From a virus: DNA of 30,674 nucleotides. Shown here piece after piece: positions 20,906 to 29,616 of this stretch. A model generated the notes under the pieces. It was not told where the DNA came from. It did no database searches and worked only from the letters and a program-made list of their open reading frames with translations. The stretch's first letter is position 1. Every line of letters begins with the position of its first letter. Both the position numbers and the translations under genes were made by a program. Location: positions 1-30,674 of the IMG/VR virus record IMGVR_UViG_3300038701_000521. The stretch is one strand, 5' to 3'.

Positions 20906-23125
20906 CTATTCCTTGATAACTGCATCGTTTGTAAGTTTGGATGCTGTGGGCAATGACGCATACCCTGTAAGGGTTAATTGCTGTGTAACAAAATTTAAAT
21001 TATCATCAGATATGTTACCATCTTTTATTGCCTTATTAATAAACCTTAAAGCCTTTATTGCATCTGGCCCACGACTTTCTGTTAATGCCTTCGCCACATC
21101 TGCGTACATCTCTCTAAATAATTTAGGCTCATTAACAGGAGATGAAATTAATGATTTAACAGCATCCCCCAAAGAAGCACCCCTAAAGAAGTTGCCCTCA
21201 TCAACAATCGCCTTATTAAACTCGTTAATAACCTGTCTTGGTGCTGTCTTAGAATTTAATGCTTGGCTTGCTAATATTCTTGAGGATTGTGCCACCTCAT
21301 CTATTTGTGATAAAAACGCATCAGCCTCTTGCCCTAATACAGCTCTTATTTTAGTTCTTGCGTTATCAGAACTTAAATCCTTTACTGCCTGACTAACTTC
21401 TCTTGCACTTAAATCATCAAATTGGTTAGATGCTATATTCTTTACGTTATTTAATATTGTTTCAATCTGAAATCTCAAACCCTGTTTAGCTGCTGCTTTC
21501 TCTGCATCTGAGCCATTACGCATAGCTAAAACAACATCTTCCACCGATGTTTTAGTATTCAATAACTTTGAACCTATACCAAAAGCTGCTTCTTCTGATA
21601 TTTTATCGCCACCTAGCTTTACAGCTTTCCCATATAAAGGTACGGCATCGCTCACAGCGTTCTTTAAATCGCGTGACAACCCTTGGTACACTTGACCATC
21701 TGCTGTTAATCTACCAAAATTATCTAGGTTTGATGATTTATAAGCTAGGTTACCTAATGCCCTTTTCATGTAGTCAAGTTGCATAATATTTGGCATTTTA
21801 TTAGGATCAGATGAGAATATAATATCGCCATTATCTAATATTTCTGCTTTTATATGTTTATCCCTTGTAATACCTGATATTTGCATTAATTCATTAGCTT
21901 TTTCGATTGCCTCTTTTTTTATCCTATTAGGTATTCTATCTAAAACAGATACAATAACGTCACCTTTTTTATTTGCATATGGAATAGGGGAGTTATAAGC
22001 TTCTTCATAGGCTTTATTCCTAGCGTCTTTGGTTCTATTAGCAATATCACCTACAGCCTGTTTTGGCCCTAATGGTGGTGTGCCTAACGTCTCATCAAGT
22101 GTGTCACTTACATTCTCTCTTGATCGTGACATTCTGCCACCAAGATTTTTTGTTGCTGTAGATGCGCCTTCTGGACTTAATGATGACGCGGCATCAAGTA
22201 AAGCTTCAGCAGCCTTACCGCTATCAACAACCATACCCTCCGATCCTGCGCGTTCTATATTAGCTACAGCAACATTTATATCACCGCCACTATCGAATGT
22301 CTCTTTAATAACCCTAGCCGCAGGTTCAGAAATACCTAACTCTTTTGCTATCTTACTTGATGTTGTGCCTACAAAGTTTTCCCATAGCTTTTTACCGCCA
22401 TGTATTAACCCTGCAAACGGCCCTGCTAATGTGCCAAACCCTGTACCAAACGCTGCGCCTGTTACTGCTTGATTTTTTCTATCTTCATCATCTTTACCTC
22501 TGCCATATCCAGATACTAAACCTTCGAGTCCCCCTAAAGCTGAACCATAAACTGATCCTTTTAATATCTTTGGTAACACCTTCTCACCCGCGCCAAGTAA
22601 ACCTGCCGCAGCACCTTCTGGTAATGCCGCCATTATAGGTGCGGTTGCCGCTGCTGAACCTGCAACATTTAGCCCAAATGTCTCGACTGGCTTTTCCGAT
22701 GCCATAGCGTCACGCATCAGCCTTAAATCATTAGTTCCTTGTTCACCATATATATTACCCACAGCCTCGTCTAAATACTCCCCTGCGTATGGAATATTTA
22801 ACACTTGGGCTGCGCGAGAGGAATACGGGCGTTGGTCTAAAACTGATTGGTACATAGAGCTTTTTGATAAGTCAGCAGCGGTTACGTCCTCATCATCTAA
22901 AAACCTTTGTATAGCTTCTTGGTTATTAGTTGAATAAGCAGGCGAAGATAAAGACATGACACCATCATCTTCTCTAACGACTGTGCCATCTTTATTATAC
23001 ATCACACCCGCTTCAGTGTTATAAGCTTCAATAGCCGCTTGGCTGATTTCAGCGTCTGTAGCGTTTTCACCATGCTCTACGGTAATCTTAGTGCCATTAT
23101 CTAATGTAACTACTGACTGTACCAT
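20906..23125 (-). CDS. Large putative internal virion/ejection protein
   Basis: 739 residues. A small N-terminal domain (VVTLDNGTKITVEHGENATDAEISQAAIEAYNTE) is followed by a long Gly/Ala-rich hydrophobic zone (~145-250: GLNVAGSAAATAPIMAALPEGAAAGLLGAG and more) and then a long charged, mostly helical body. A membrane-active Gly/Ala zone plus helical body resembles ejection proteins that form a conduit across the envelope. It lies directly after the portal in the order of podovirus ejection genes. No lysozyme or protease motif is visible. The function is inferred from context. Confidence 0.65.
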   Translation of the reverse strand: MVQSVVTLDNGTKITVEHGENATDAEISQAAIEAYNTEAGVMYNKDGTVVREDDGVMSLSSPAYSTNNQEAIQRFLDDEDVTAADLSKSSMYQSVLDQRPYSSRAAQVLNIPYAGEYLDEAVGNIYGEQGTNDLRLMRDAMASEKPVETFGLNVAGSAAATAPIMAALPEGAAAGLLGAGEKVLPKILKGSVYGSALGGLEGLVSGYGRGKDDEDRKNQAVTGAAFGTGFGTLAGPFAGLIHGGKKLWENFVGTTSSKIAKELGISEPAARVIKETFDSGGDINVAVANIERAGSEGMVVDSGKAAEALLDAASSLSPEGASTATKNLGGRMSRSRENVSDTLDETLGTPPLGPKQAVGDIANRTKDARNKAYEEAYNSPIPYANKKGDVIVSVLDRIPNRIKKEAIEKANELMQISGITRDKHIKAEILDNGDIIFSSDPNKMPNIMQLDYMKRALGNLAYKSSNLDNFGRLTADGQVYQGLSRDLKNAVSDAVPLYGKAVKLGGDKISEEAAFGIGSKLLNTKTSVEDVVLAMRNGSDAEKAAAKQGLRFQIETILNNVKNIASNQFDDLSAREVSQAVKDLSSDNARTKIRAVLGQEADAFLSQIDEVAQSSRILASQALNSKTAPRQVINEFNKAIVDEGNFFRGASLGDAVKSLISSPVNEPKLFREMYADVAKALTESRGPDAIKALRFINKAIKDGNISDDNLNFVTQQLTLTGYASLPTASKLTNDAVIKE

Positions 23126-23133
23126 TATAATCC

Positions 23134-24270
23134 TTATTTGCGCTCTATATTAATTACTTTTACGCCACCCGCGCCATCAGTGCCGCCAATGCCGTTATAT
23201 TTTTGTGAGAATGTATCTATTGGATTAATTAGTGCCGCCTGACGTTTTTCTATCTCAGTCATAACTTGGTGAGGTGTTAAATCTGTCATAGCGTAAACAT
23301 CATTAACCACTTGCCCTAACTGTATTTGGTATTCCGCAATAGACCGCAGTGTTTCTGCTATAAGAGCATTACCTGCTGCTGAAGTCTTTAATTGTGGTAA
23401 GGCATTTCTAAACATATCCAAGTCACGATCAGACATAGGCCCAGAACCTTTTTCCCTTTGCGCGGGAACCATTCTTGATAACATTGCCTCTGCGGATGCT
23501 TGAGCGTCTGAGCGTATATCTAAGCCTAGTTTGTCAGCTAATTCTTGCTTCAATCCTTGTGCAAAACCTGATCCACTTTCTTCTAAGAATGATGAAAGTA
23601 AATTCACTTGTGATAGATTAGATCGAGCTAGACTAGCAGCTTCTTGCATACTAGTGTAACGCGGAACAGACGTTTTTATGCGCTGCGTCATAAAATCTGC
23701 CGCACCGCCATCATCACCTGTATTAACAGTAACGCTTGGCCCACCACCAACTTTATTAATAGTACCATCAGTTTTTACATTGTATAAGCCATCCGCTATC
23801 TCTGCGTTAGGATATAACTGCCTTAACTGAGAAGCGTCTACAGTCCTACCTTTTTCCTTTTGCTCTGCAAACGTCATTTTTAACGCTTCATTAACATTAC
23901 CACCCGCTTGAATATACTTTAAGGCGTTTATCGCCTGTGGTGTACCCATAGATGCAAGATGTTGCATAGTTCTATTTTTTATAGCGTTTTGTTTTTCTAA
24001 AGCTTGTTGTTGTGCCTGATCTCTGCGCCTCAATAACCTGTCATTCTGTGCTGATTGGATAATGCCACGATTAGGGTTCATAGACATACCGCCTAAACCA
24101 ATCGCTAATCTATCCATGAAATCAGGGTTTTGTGTTGCCTGTCTTACACTTGAACGTATATTACCTAGCAAGCCTTGAGGCTTCTGCTGTTGAGGCTGCT
24201 GTTGCTGACCTTGCCACTCAGGAGCTTGTAGTTGTGAGGCATCCATTGCCATCTTGTCAAAGAAATTCAT
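23134..24270 (-). CDS. Putative internal virion/ejection protein
   Basis: 378 residues. It has a Gln/Pro-rich N-terminus (QAPEWQGQQQQPQQQKPQ), then MDRLAIGLGGMSMNPNRG, a Gln/Arg helix, and a helical C-terminal half (TSMQEAASLARSNLSQVNLL...SDRDLDMFRNALPQLKTSAAGNALIAETLRSI). The latter pattern is shared by proteins in the ejection cluster of other short-tailed phages. Clustered with neighbours of similar composition; exact role unknown. Confidence 0.65.
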   Translation of the reverse strand: MNFFDKMAMDASQLQAPEWQGQQQQPQQQKPQGLLGNIRSSVRQATQNPDFMDRLAIGLGGMSMNPNRGIIQSAQNDRLLRRRDQAQQQALEKQNAIKNRTMQHLASMGTPQAINALKYIQAGGNVNEALKMTFAEQKEKGRTVDASQLRQLYPNAEIADGLYNVKTDGTINKVGGGPSVTVNTGDDGGAADFMTQRIKTSVPRYTSMQEAASLARSNLSQVNLLSSFLEESGSGFAQGLKQELADKLGLDIRSDAQASAEAMLSRMVPAQREKGSGPMSDRDLDMFRNALPQLKTSAAGNALIAETLRSIAEYQIQLGQVVNDVYAMTDLTPHQVMTEIEKRQAALINPIDTFSQKYNGIGGTDGAGGVKVINIERK

Positions 24271-24279
24271 TTAACTTCC

Positions 24280-24951
24280 TTACTTATATAAAAATGCGCC
24301 AAGTGATAAATAGTCAAACAATCCTCTTTGTTGAGATGCTGTTGTTGTTCCTTGACCTGCTTGTCCTGCACCAATCGCTGATGTTAGGGCATTAAGTGAC
24401 TGGTATGGGGAATTAGCATAACCTTGATATTGTTGCTTACCTGCATCGATTAACGCTTGGTTTAACATTTGCTGTTGCATACCTTGCTGTGCTTGCTGAT
24501 TACCTATTGACTGACCGAAACCAAAGCCCATATTAGCAAGATTACCTTGCTGCTGTGATTGCATTAATCCTAACTGAGCGTCCTGCAATGCCATGTTTTG
24601 AGCGTTGCCAAACCCCTGCATCCTTAATTGACCTGCTGTATTAGCCGCCCGATCAGCAAAACCCCTATTTGTCTCTGCCTCTGCAATGCCGTGACGATCA
24701 CCACCGAAGGCTCTTGCTTGAGTAGCCGCTGTGCCAATTTGATTAGTTGCCATTTGCCTAGAGCGTTCTAAGTCGTTAAGTGTGTTGTCAACAACTTGGA
24801 TCTCGTAAGGGTTATAGTAGTTTTGTACGTCACCCATCGCTGTCGGGTTAGCTGCGCTACCTAAAGCTTGATTGTATGCACCTGCCGATTGATTATAGAC
24901 ATTTGTGTTCTGACTTGGCGTTACTTGATTTTGTGGGTTACCTGATTGCAT
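24280..24951 (-). CDS. Gln/Ala-rich putative internal virion/ejection protein
   Basis: 223 residues, very rich in Gln, Ala, Asn and Gly. The region YYNPYEIQVVDNTLNDLERSRQMATNQIGTAATQARAFGGDRHGIAEAETNRGF is a motif I recall in structural proteins of aquatic podoviruses. Low charge and few bulky residues suggest a flexible helical protein packed inside the head and released with DNA. It has no membrane segment. Confidence 0.65.
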   Translation of the reverse strand: MQSGNPQNQVTPSQNTNVYNQSAGAYNQALGSAANPTAMGDVQNYYNPYEIQVVDNTLNDLERSRQMATNQIGTAATQARAFGGDRHGIAEAETNRGFADRAANTAGQLRMQGFGNAQNMALQDAQLGLMQSQQQGNLANMGFGFGQSIGNQQAQQGMQQQMLNQALIDAGKQQYQGYANSPYQSLNALTSAIGAGQAGQGTTTASQQRGLFDYLSLGAFLYK

Positions 24952-24952
24952 A

Positions 24953-25957
24953 TTAATATCCTCCTAAGAAGTATTGCTCTTGAAGATCATCATCCGTTAA
25001 AGATTTTGTGGCATACTTGTTAGGGTTTTTCATTAAGTTATACTCCATTCGCGTCATACCGTCTGGTGTTGGATCGTTAGCCTCTAATTGAGCTAGTAAT
25101 GGAGCTAGTATTCTTGACTCCCTTGCCGCCTTTTCGCGCCTTACCGTTTCCTTACCGCTTGGAACACCACCAAATGCACCTAAAGCCACAATAGGAGCTA
25201 TTGCGCCAATACCTGCTAATGTTTGCGCTGCTGTTGCACCGCCTGTACCAAAACCACCTGATAACAGTCCGCTTGATGCGGCATTACCTCCTTGAGATAG
25301 TAATTGCGTTTGTACAGGTTGCACTGCTAAGTTTTGTGATGCTGTTGTAAAACCTGCGGGGATACTTGAAGATGCCCCACCAGTAAGCCCTAAAGCACCA
25401 CCAACCTTACTACCTAACTGTCCTACACCACGCCCTATAGCATTACCAAGACCTAATTGATTGGCTAAATAAGCACCACCTGCAAGTGTTGCTGCGTCAC
25501 CCGCAAAATCACCTACACCATAACCATTAGAGCCATCGCCACCAGAGCCACCACCTACAGCACTGCCAAAGCCGCCCCCACCATAAGTAGAGCCACTACC
25601 GCCAAACATACTCTCTATGGCGTTGTATTGGCTTGGGTTACGTTGTTGAAGCTGATCTTTTGCATGATCGTATAAACCACCAGAAGAATAAGCCGATAAG
25701 CCATCGTAATTCTGAGCTTGTGGCATACCTTGTGACAAGTCTGCGCTTGCCATCCCAAAGGCATCAGCCGCCTGATTAGTGTTGGCAAGTGATGCGTTCT
25801 GCATCGGTGTCATAGCTGCTACATCAGGCCCATAGTAAGGTGTGTAGCCTATTTGACTAGCTGTACTAGCTCTGCCAAGGTTATCTTGTATTGCGCCCTC
25901 TAAGTACGCAGGTATTTGGACATTGGCTGTCTCTGAACCGCCTTTACCGCCTTGCAT
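24953..25957 (-). CDS. Gly/Ala-rich putative ejection protein
   Basis: 334 residues. The N-terminus (IPAYLEGAIQDNLGRASTASQIGYTPYYGPDVAAMTPMQNASLANTNQAADAFG) resembles the same family as its neighbour. A Gly-rich stretch (GSGSTYGGGGFGSAVGGGSGGDG) and an Ala/Gly/Leu hydrophobic zone (~150-275) follow, then a basic C-terminus. A membrane-inserting role during DNA entry fits, but is inferred. GGA 7 nt before the ATG serves as ribosome site. Confidence 0.6.
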   Translation of the reverse strand: MQGGKGGSETANVQIPAYLEGAIQDNLGRASTASQIGYTPYYGPDVAAMTPMQNASLANTNQAADAFGMASADLSQGMPQAQNYDGLSAYSSGGLYDHAKDQLQQRNPSQYNAIESMFGGSGSTYGGGGFGSAVGGGSGGDGSNGYGVGDFAGDAATLAGGAYLANQLGLGNAIGRGVGQLGSKVGGALGLTGGASSSIPAGFTTASQNLAVQPVQTQLLSQGGNAASSGLLSGGFGTGGATAAQTLAGIGAIAPIVALGAFGGVPSGKETVRREKAARESRILAPLLAQLEANDPTPDGMTRMEYNLMKNPNKYATKSLTDDDLQEQYFLGGY

Positions 25958-26314
25958 CTATAATTCCTTTTCCATAACGATCATTTTAGCCTTCCATCCT
26001 TCTTTTGATAGCACTTTTTCCCATCCGCGCCTACCACTGATAGTCATACTATCACACTTTTGCAACTTTGCCCACTCTTTTGCGCTATCTATCATACTTA
26101 TAAGTTCATTCATGTTACCACCTGCAACGAAAACGTGCAAAACCTTTTTCTCAGGGTACGCTAGTATCTCTGTAACTGCCGCACTCTTCTCACCAACCCA
26201 TAACTGCATACTACCTTTTACTAACGCGTTTACTATGTCATCCCACTTGTGGGTATTGCCACCACGATCTAGGGCAGGTTGCAATAACGGTCTAGCCTTC
26301 TCCAAGTCATTCAT
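25958..26314 (-). CDS. GNAT-like acetyltransferase-fold protein of the virion gene cluster
   Basis: 118 residues. The central strands (MQLWVGEKSAAVTEILAYPEKKVLHVFVAGG), a helix (NELISMIDSAKEWAKLQKCDSMTISG) and RRGWEKVLSKEGWKAKMIVMEKEL follow the strand/helix succession of short GNAT-fold proteins found in phage structural clusters. The usual acetyl-CoA loop (R/Q-x-x-G-x-G/A) is not clear, so catalysis is doubtful. It may be a non-enzymatic assembly factor. Its start overlaps the upstream stop. Confidence 0.6.
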   Translation of the reverse strand: MNDLEKARPLLQPALDRGGNTHKWDDIVNALVKGSMQLWVGEKSAAVTEILAYPEKKVLHVFVAGGNMNELISMIDSAKEWAKLQKCDSMTISGRRGWEKVLSKEGWKAKMIVMEKEL

Positions 26315-26976
26315 TACCCTGCAATCCTGTCAATCGTCATTGTAACGCTCGGTGATGCAGGGGAGAAAGCTGTGGCGGCTGTCGCCTCTAATCTTGAGCT
26401 TGTGCTACTCACCGCCCATAATAACTCGATATACTCACCATCTGCCACCGTTACTAGGCAATCCCTTGTTAAGGATGTTGTATCAGTGCTTCCCGTCAGA
26501 ATACCAACCATAGAAGATCCATCAACAACTGTGCTGCCGTTCTTTCTAAGCCATAAGTAAAATGTTACACCCGACCCAACCGTTGCAAACGCCTGTGCGG
26601 AAAACGAAACCCTAAAAGTGCCGCCCTCATCTATAACGAGCCTTGTGGCGTTAGTGCCATCCTTGGCTATGCCACTCTTAGTTGATCCAGTGTCAAATTC
26701 TATAGCATATGCAGTATCAGCAGAAACTGCTGTTATATCCGTATCAACTTCAAAATTAGCGTAACCGCCAACTAAAGATACCTCCCTAAAAACATTACCT
26801 TTAGCCACCACAGGATAACCGTTTACCTCATCCCATAAGATAACACCATTTTCTGTTGGTACGTCATCAGATGTTTTGTAATTAAGTTTAGGTAAAGAGC
26901 GACTAAGGAAGGCGGTTAATTGCCTACCCCAAACCTTCCAGTCAGTTCCTAGTGGTGGTAATACTGGTGCGCTCAA
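26314..26976 (-). CDS. Beta-rich virion protein (possible tail/head-decoration part)
   Basis: 220 residues. A short N-terminal adaptor (LPPLGTDWKVWGRQLTAFLSRSLPKLNYKT) is followed by a beta-sandwich-like part (TFRVSFSAQAFATVGSGVTFYLWLRKNGSTVVDGS...VADGEYIELLWAVSSTSSRLE). That part has the strand pattern of C1q/TNF-like or fibre-knob domains. It is linked by overlaps to the tail hub gene. It is probably an appendage attached to the tail. The exact identity is open. Confidence 0.55.
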   Translation of the reverse strand: MSAPVLPPLGTDWKVWGRQLTAFLSRSLPKLNYKTSDDVPTENGVILWDEVNGYPVVAKGNVFREVSLVGGYANFEVDTDITAVSADTAYAIEFDTGSTKSGIAKDGTNATRLVIDEGGTFRVSFSAQAFATVGSGVTFYLWLRKNGSTVVDGSSMVGILTGSTDTTSLTRDCLVTVADGEYIELLWAVSSTSSRLEATAATAFSPASPSVTMTIDRIAG

Positions 26977-28451
26977 CGTCTGCCCCTCGGTGTTACGTTA
27001 AGACGCATAATACCTACACGCCAATCAGCTAATCGGCTACCATCAATACGCATCCTGATTTGCCTACCAGTAAACCTAACACTTGTTGGATTAGCCATAC
27101 TATACGCACCATAACTACGCTCTGTATCGTTTGGATGAAATCTTGTCTTAAATGTGGCGGTTACATCGCCTTGCGTTTGCTCATCAGGTATTAATTGATT
27201 AACTGTCATCACATTGTCACCAACACCTAAAGATATAGAGCTTGTTTCAGCGTATATTGATGCATCATCATAATTTAACCCTGTTTCATGGTTATACACA
27301 TTACCACTAGAATCTGACCACATAGGGCGACTAAATACACCCCTATCTACACCCGCTGTACGATCAAGAGAACCAACCAACCAGTGACCATCTCTATAAT
27401 TATAAGCAACATACTTGTCTATTTCATTAGAGCCGCCTGACGGGTAATAAAACCACACCTCGCCATGCTCTGCTACCGTTGTAGCCCATGACTTACTTAT
27501 TTGCGCTTGGTTTAAATCTGCAAACACAGTATCCCAAACAGCGCAAGGCAATTCTCTTACATTTGAGCCATCATAGACGAAAAAGTTTTTCTGCCCCATC
27601 CAAAATACGCCAAAGTCTGTTGACACTACAGCATTACGAGCCGCAAGCCCACACGCACTACCAACACGCTCAAAGCTATATACAAACGGTGCGCCTATGT
27701 ACGTTGCGCTGTGAGCATCAATGTCAGTGAGTATTAAGGATTGACCTCGCGTCCTAATACCTGCCATAATCTGACCTGACGTCTGTAACTCTATACCACC
27801 CGCCTCATTGGTTGCTGCTGCAGTCCAAAGCGTATTATCCTCTCTGTCAGACCATTCTATCTTTCTTGGATTACCACCTGCGCCTAACGCAAACATAAAA
27901 CGCTCTTCAGTTACAAGTAATGATAAATTATCTACTGGCGCATTAGATATTTGCGCAGCGTTTAAACCTGTATTTAACTGCCATTCCCACAACTTACCAT
28001 CTGACACTGAGCAAGCCACTAAGTATTCGCCCCAATTATCTAAAGCCCACGTTGTTGCTTCAGAGTAATTGCCTGTGTCCTCTCTGACTGTACCGTAAAA
28101 GTCTGTGCCATAAAAGCCGCCACCATAACCTGTATTAACCGCTGCATCAACAATACCCGCAGTTAAACCCGCAGGTGTAATATCTGTAACCGTTCCTAAC
28201 TTGCTAACCGAGTATAACTTATCAGATGTACCCGCACCTATATATTGGTCACCGCCTAAATCTTGCCAGGTTATCATACCACGTGCAGGATTAGAGAAAG
28301 CAGACGATACACGCTCAGACCACCCACCCATAGGACGCAAACTTCCCTCGCGCCAACGCACAAGGTTACCATCCAACCAACGGTTAGAGTTTTCAAAATC
28401 TGTACCGTTGCTACTAAAACCTATCGGTAAGTCTAAGGGTACTAATGGCAT
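26973..28451 (-). CDS. Tail hub / packaged-DNA stabilisation protein (P22 gp10-like)
   Basis: 492 residues. It begins PLDLPIGFSSNGTDFENSNRWLDGNLVRWREGSLRPMGGW, typical of P22-gp10-type tail proteins (PF11134). Repeated beta-blade-like motifs follow (GDQYIGAGTSDKLYSV, WGEYLVACSVSDGKLWEW, RFMFALGAGGNPRKIEWSD, GQSLILTDIDAHSATYIG). These suggest a beta-propeller. In P22, gp10 closes the portal after packaging and carries the needle and tailspikes. The similarity is by pattern, so the assignment is moderate. Confidence 0.65.
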   Translation of the reverse strand: MPLVPLDLPIGFSSNGTDFENSNRWLDGNLVRWREGSLRPMGGWSERVSSAFSNPARGMITWQDLGGDQYIGAGTSDKLYSVSKLGTVTDITPAGLTAGIVDAAVNTGYGGGFYGTDFYGTVREDTGNYSEATTWALDNWGEYLVACSVSDGKLWEWQLNTGLNAAQISNAPVDNLSLLVTEERFMFALGAGGNPRKIEWSDREDNTLWTAAATNEAGGIELQTSGQIMAGIRTRGQSLILTDIDAHSATYIGAPFVYSFERVGSACGLAARNAVVSTDFGVFWMGQKNFFVYDGSNVRELPCAVWDTVFADLNQAQISKSWATTVAEHGEVWFYYPSGGSNEIDKYVAYNYRDGHWLVGSLDRTAGVDRGVFSRPMWSDSSGNVYNHETGLNYDDASIYAETSSISLGVGDNVMTVNQLIPDEQTQGDVTATFKTRFHPNDTERSYGAYSMANPTSVRFTGRQIRMRIDGSRLADWRVGIMRLNVTPRGRR

Positions 28452-28465
28452 ATCTATATTACCTT

Positions 28466-28741
28466 TTATTTATCAACTTTTTGATCTAGCTTATCTTCAA
28501 TGCGAATTAACGCCTCCGTAATTCTGTCATATCGCTTCGTAGCTTCTGCATAATTACGATCCATACGAGCGTTCATCCTCTCCTCAGACCTAATGATGTC
28601 AGTGGTATTAGCTGCCACCTGTGAAGTAAGCTGCGCGTAAGCAAATGTGGCTGCTATTACTTGAATTACCATCACCATTATTAAAGAAACATTTACCCGC
28701 TTATCTAAATGCCAACTTTCATTATTACTATTTTCACTCAT
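28466..28741 (-). CDS. Single-pass membrane protein with coiled coil (XhlA/holin-accessory-like)
   Basis: 91 residues from the ATG at 28741, which shares ATGA with the previous stop; an in-frame start at 28771 would overlap more. A hydrophilic head (MSENSNNESWHLDKRV), one transmembrane helix (~16-36, VNVSLIMVMVIQVIAATFAY), then QLTSQVAANTTDIIRSEERMNARMDR and a long coiled coil. The layout is like XhlA-type or other holin-associated proteins, usually with the helix at the other end. Function uncertain. Confidence 0.6.
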   Translation of the reverse strand: MSENSNNESWHLDKRVNVSLIMVMVIQVIAATFAYAQLTSQVAANTTDIIRSEERMNARMDRNYAEATKRYDRITEALIRIEDKLDQKVDK

Positions 28742-28995
28742 AAACTTATCCAGACCAGATATGCCGCACAAACTACTGCGGGGCTTAAAAAATCCATTAC
28801 TTCAAAGGCAGAACTTTTTCTAAACTCAAACTCTTTATATTCTCTAGCACCAAACCATGCCAAGGCAAATATAGCCGCCTCATAACCAAGTCCAACTATA
28901 TGCCCCAAACCAATTAGTATGACGGCTAGTGCGGCATGATGTAAACCCGCGCCTTTTAAGAAACCTTTTTCATCCCATGCAATGATAAACTTCAT
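28738..28995 (-). CDS. Small multi-pass membrane protein, possible holin
   Basis: 85 residues with hydrophobic segments (~20-50, AALAVILIGLGHIVGLGYEAAIFALAWFG, and ~66-85, VMDFLSPAVVCAAYLVWISL) separated by the charged AREYKEFEFRKSS. It couples to the neighbouring membrane protein by ATGA and shares a base with the fibre-like gene stop. The pair could be a second holin system besides the one at 15573. Confidence 0.6.
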   Translation of the reverse strand: MKFIIAWDEKGFLKGAGLHHAALAVILIGLGHIVGLGYEAAIFALAWFGAREYKEFEFRKSSAFEVMDFLSPAVVCAAYLVWISL

Positions 28996-29612
28996 TACGC
29001 ATTATCACTTCTAAATAACTCGTACCAAAAAGAGCCTCGGTAAATCAATCCAATAGTATCTTGGCTTGTGCTTAATGTACAATCACCCGCCAAGCGCATA
29101 TTCCCTGTCCCATCTTTTAATGTTGGGTCTTGACCGCTAGTTGCTGACATTACAATCAAAATATCTCCATCACTACCGCCATTAATAGTGTCGAGATCGT
29201 CTGTAGCTGCACCACTTTCATTATTAAGTTGTATTAAAGATTTTGTCGCTGTTACAGCACCAGAAGAAATAACTAATCCTTCCTCAGCCCCTAAGTTTAT
29301 AAAACCCGCAACATCTAAGTTACCCTCAAATGTTGCCTCAGTATCAGTAATCGTTAACTGTGTACTTGTGGCGTTATCGTCAACACCGTTTGATGTAAGT
29401 GCTGCAAACGTACCTGCAGCGGGTGTAGTCCCACCAATAGGTGTCCCATCAATAGAGCCACCATCTATATCAATTCCGTCTACTGGCGTAGTGCCATCAA
29501 GCAAGTCATCAATACTGTCCATATTGGCGTTAAGTTTAGTCCCCCAACTATCCTCTGATGCGCCTATCTCTGGCTTTGTTAAACTGTAAGTTGTTGTGGT
29601 AGTATCAGCCAT
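28995..29612 (-). CDS. Tail-fibre-like protein
   Basis: 205 residues. It opens [33 protein letters not shown], the anchoring head often seen in tail fibres of aquatic phages. Low-complexity Gly/Thr/Ile/Asp loops follow ([24 protein letters not shown]), then a small C-terminal head ([21 protein letters not shown]). Short for a full fibre, so possibly a baseplate-side or adaptor fibre. GGAG is supplied by the last codons of the upstream gene. It probably takes part in host recognition. Confidence 0.75.
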   Translation of the reverse strand: MADTTTTTYSLTKPEIGASEDSWGTKLNANMDSIDDLLDGTTPVDGIDIDGGSIDGTPIGGTTPAAGTFAALTSNGVDDNATSTQLTITDTEATFEGNLDVAGFINLGAEEGLVISSGAVTATKSLIQLNNESGAATDDLDTINGGSDGDILIVMSATSGQDPTLKDGTGNMRLAGDCTLSTSQDTIGLIYRGSFWYELFRSDNA

Positions 29613-29616
29613 TTAT

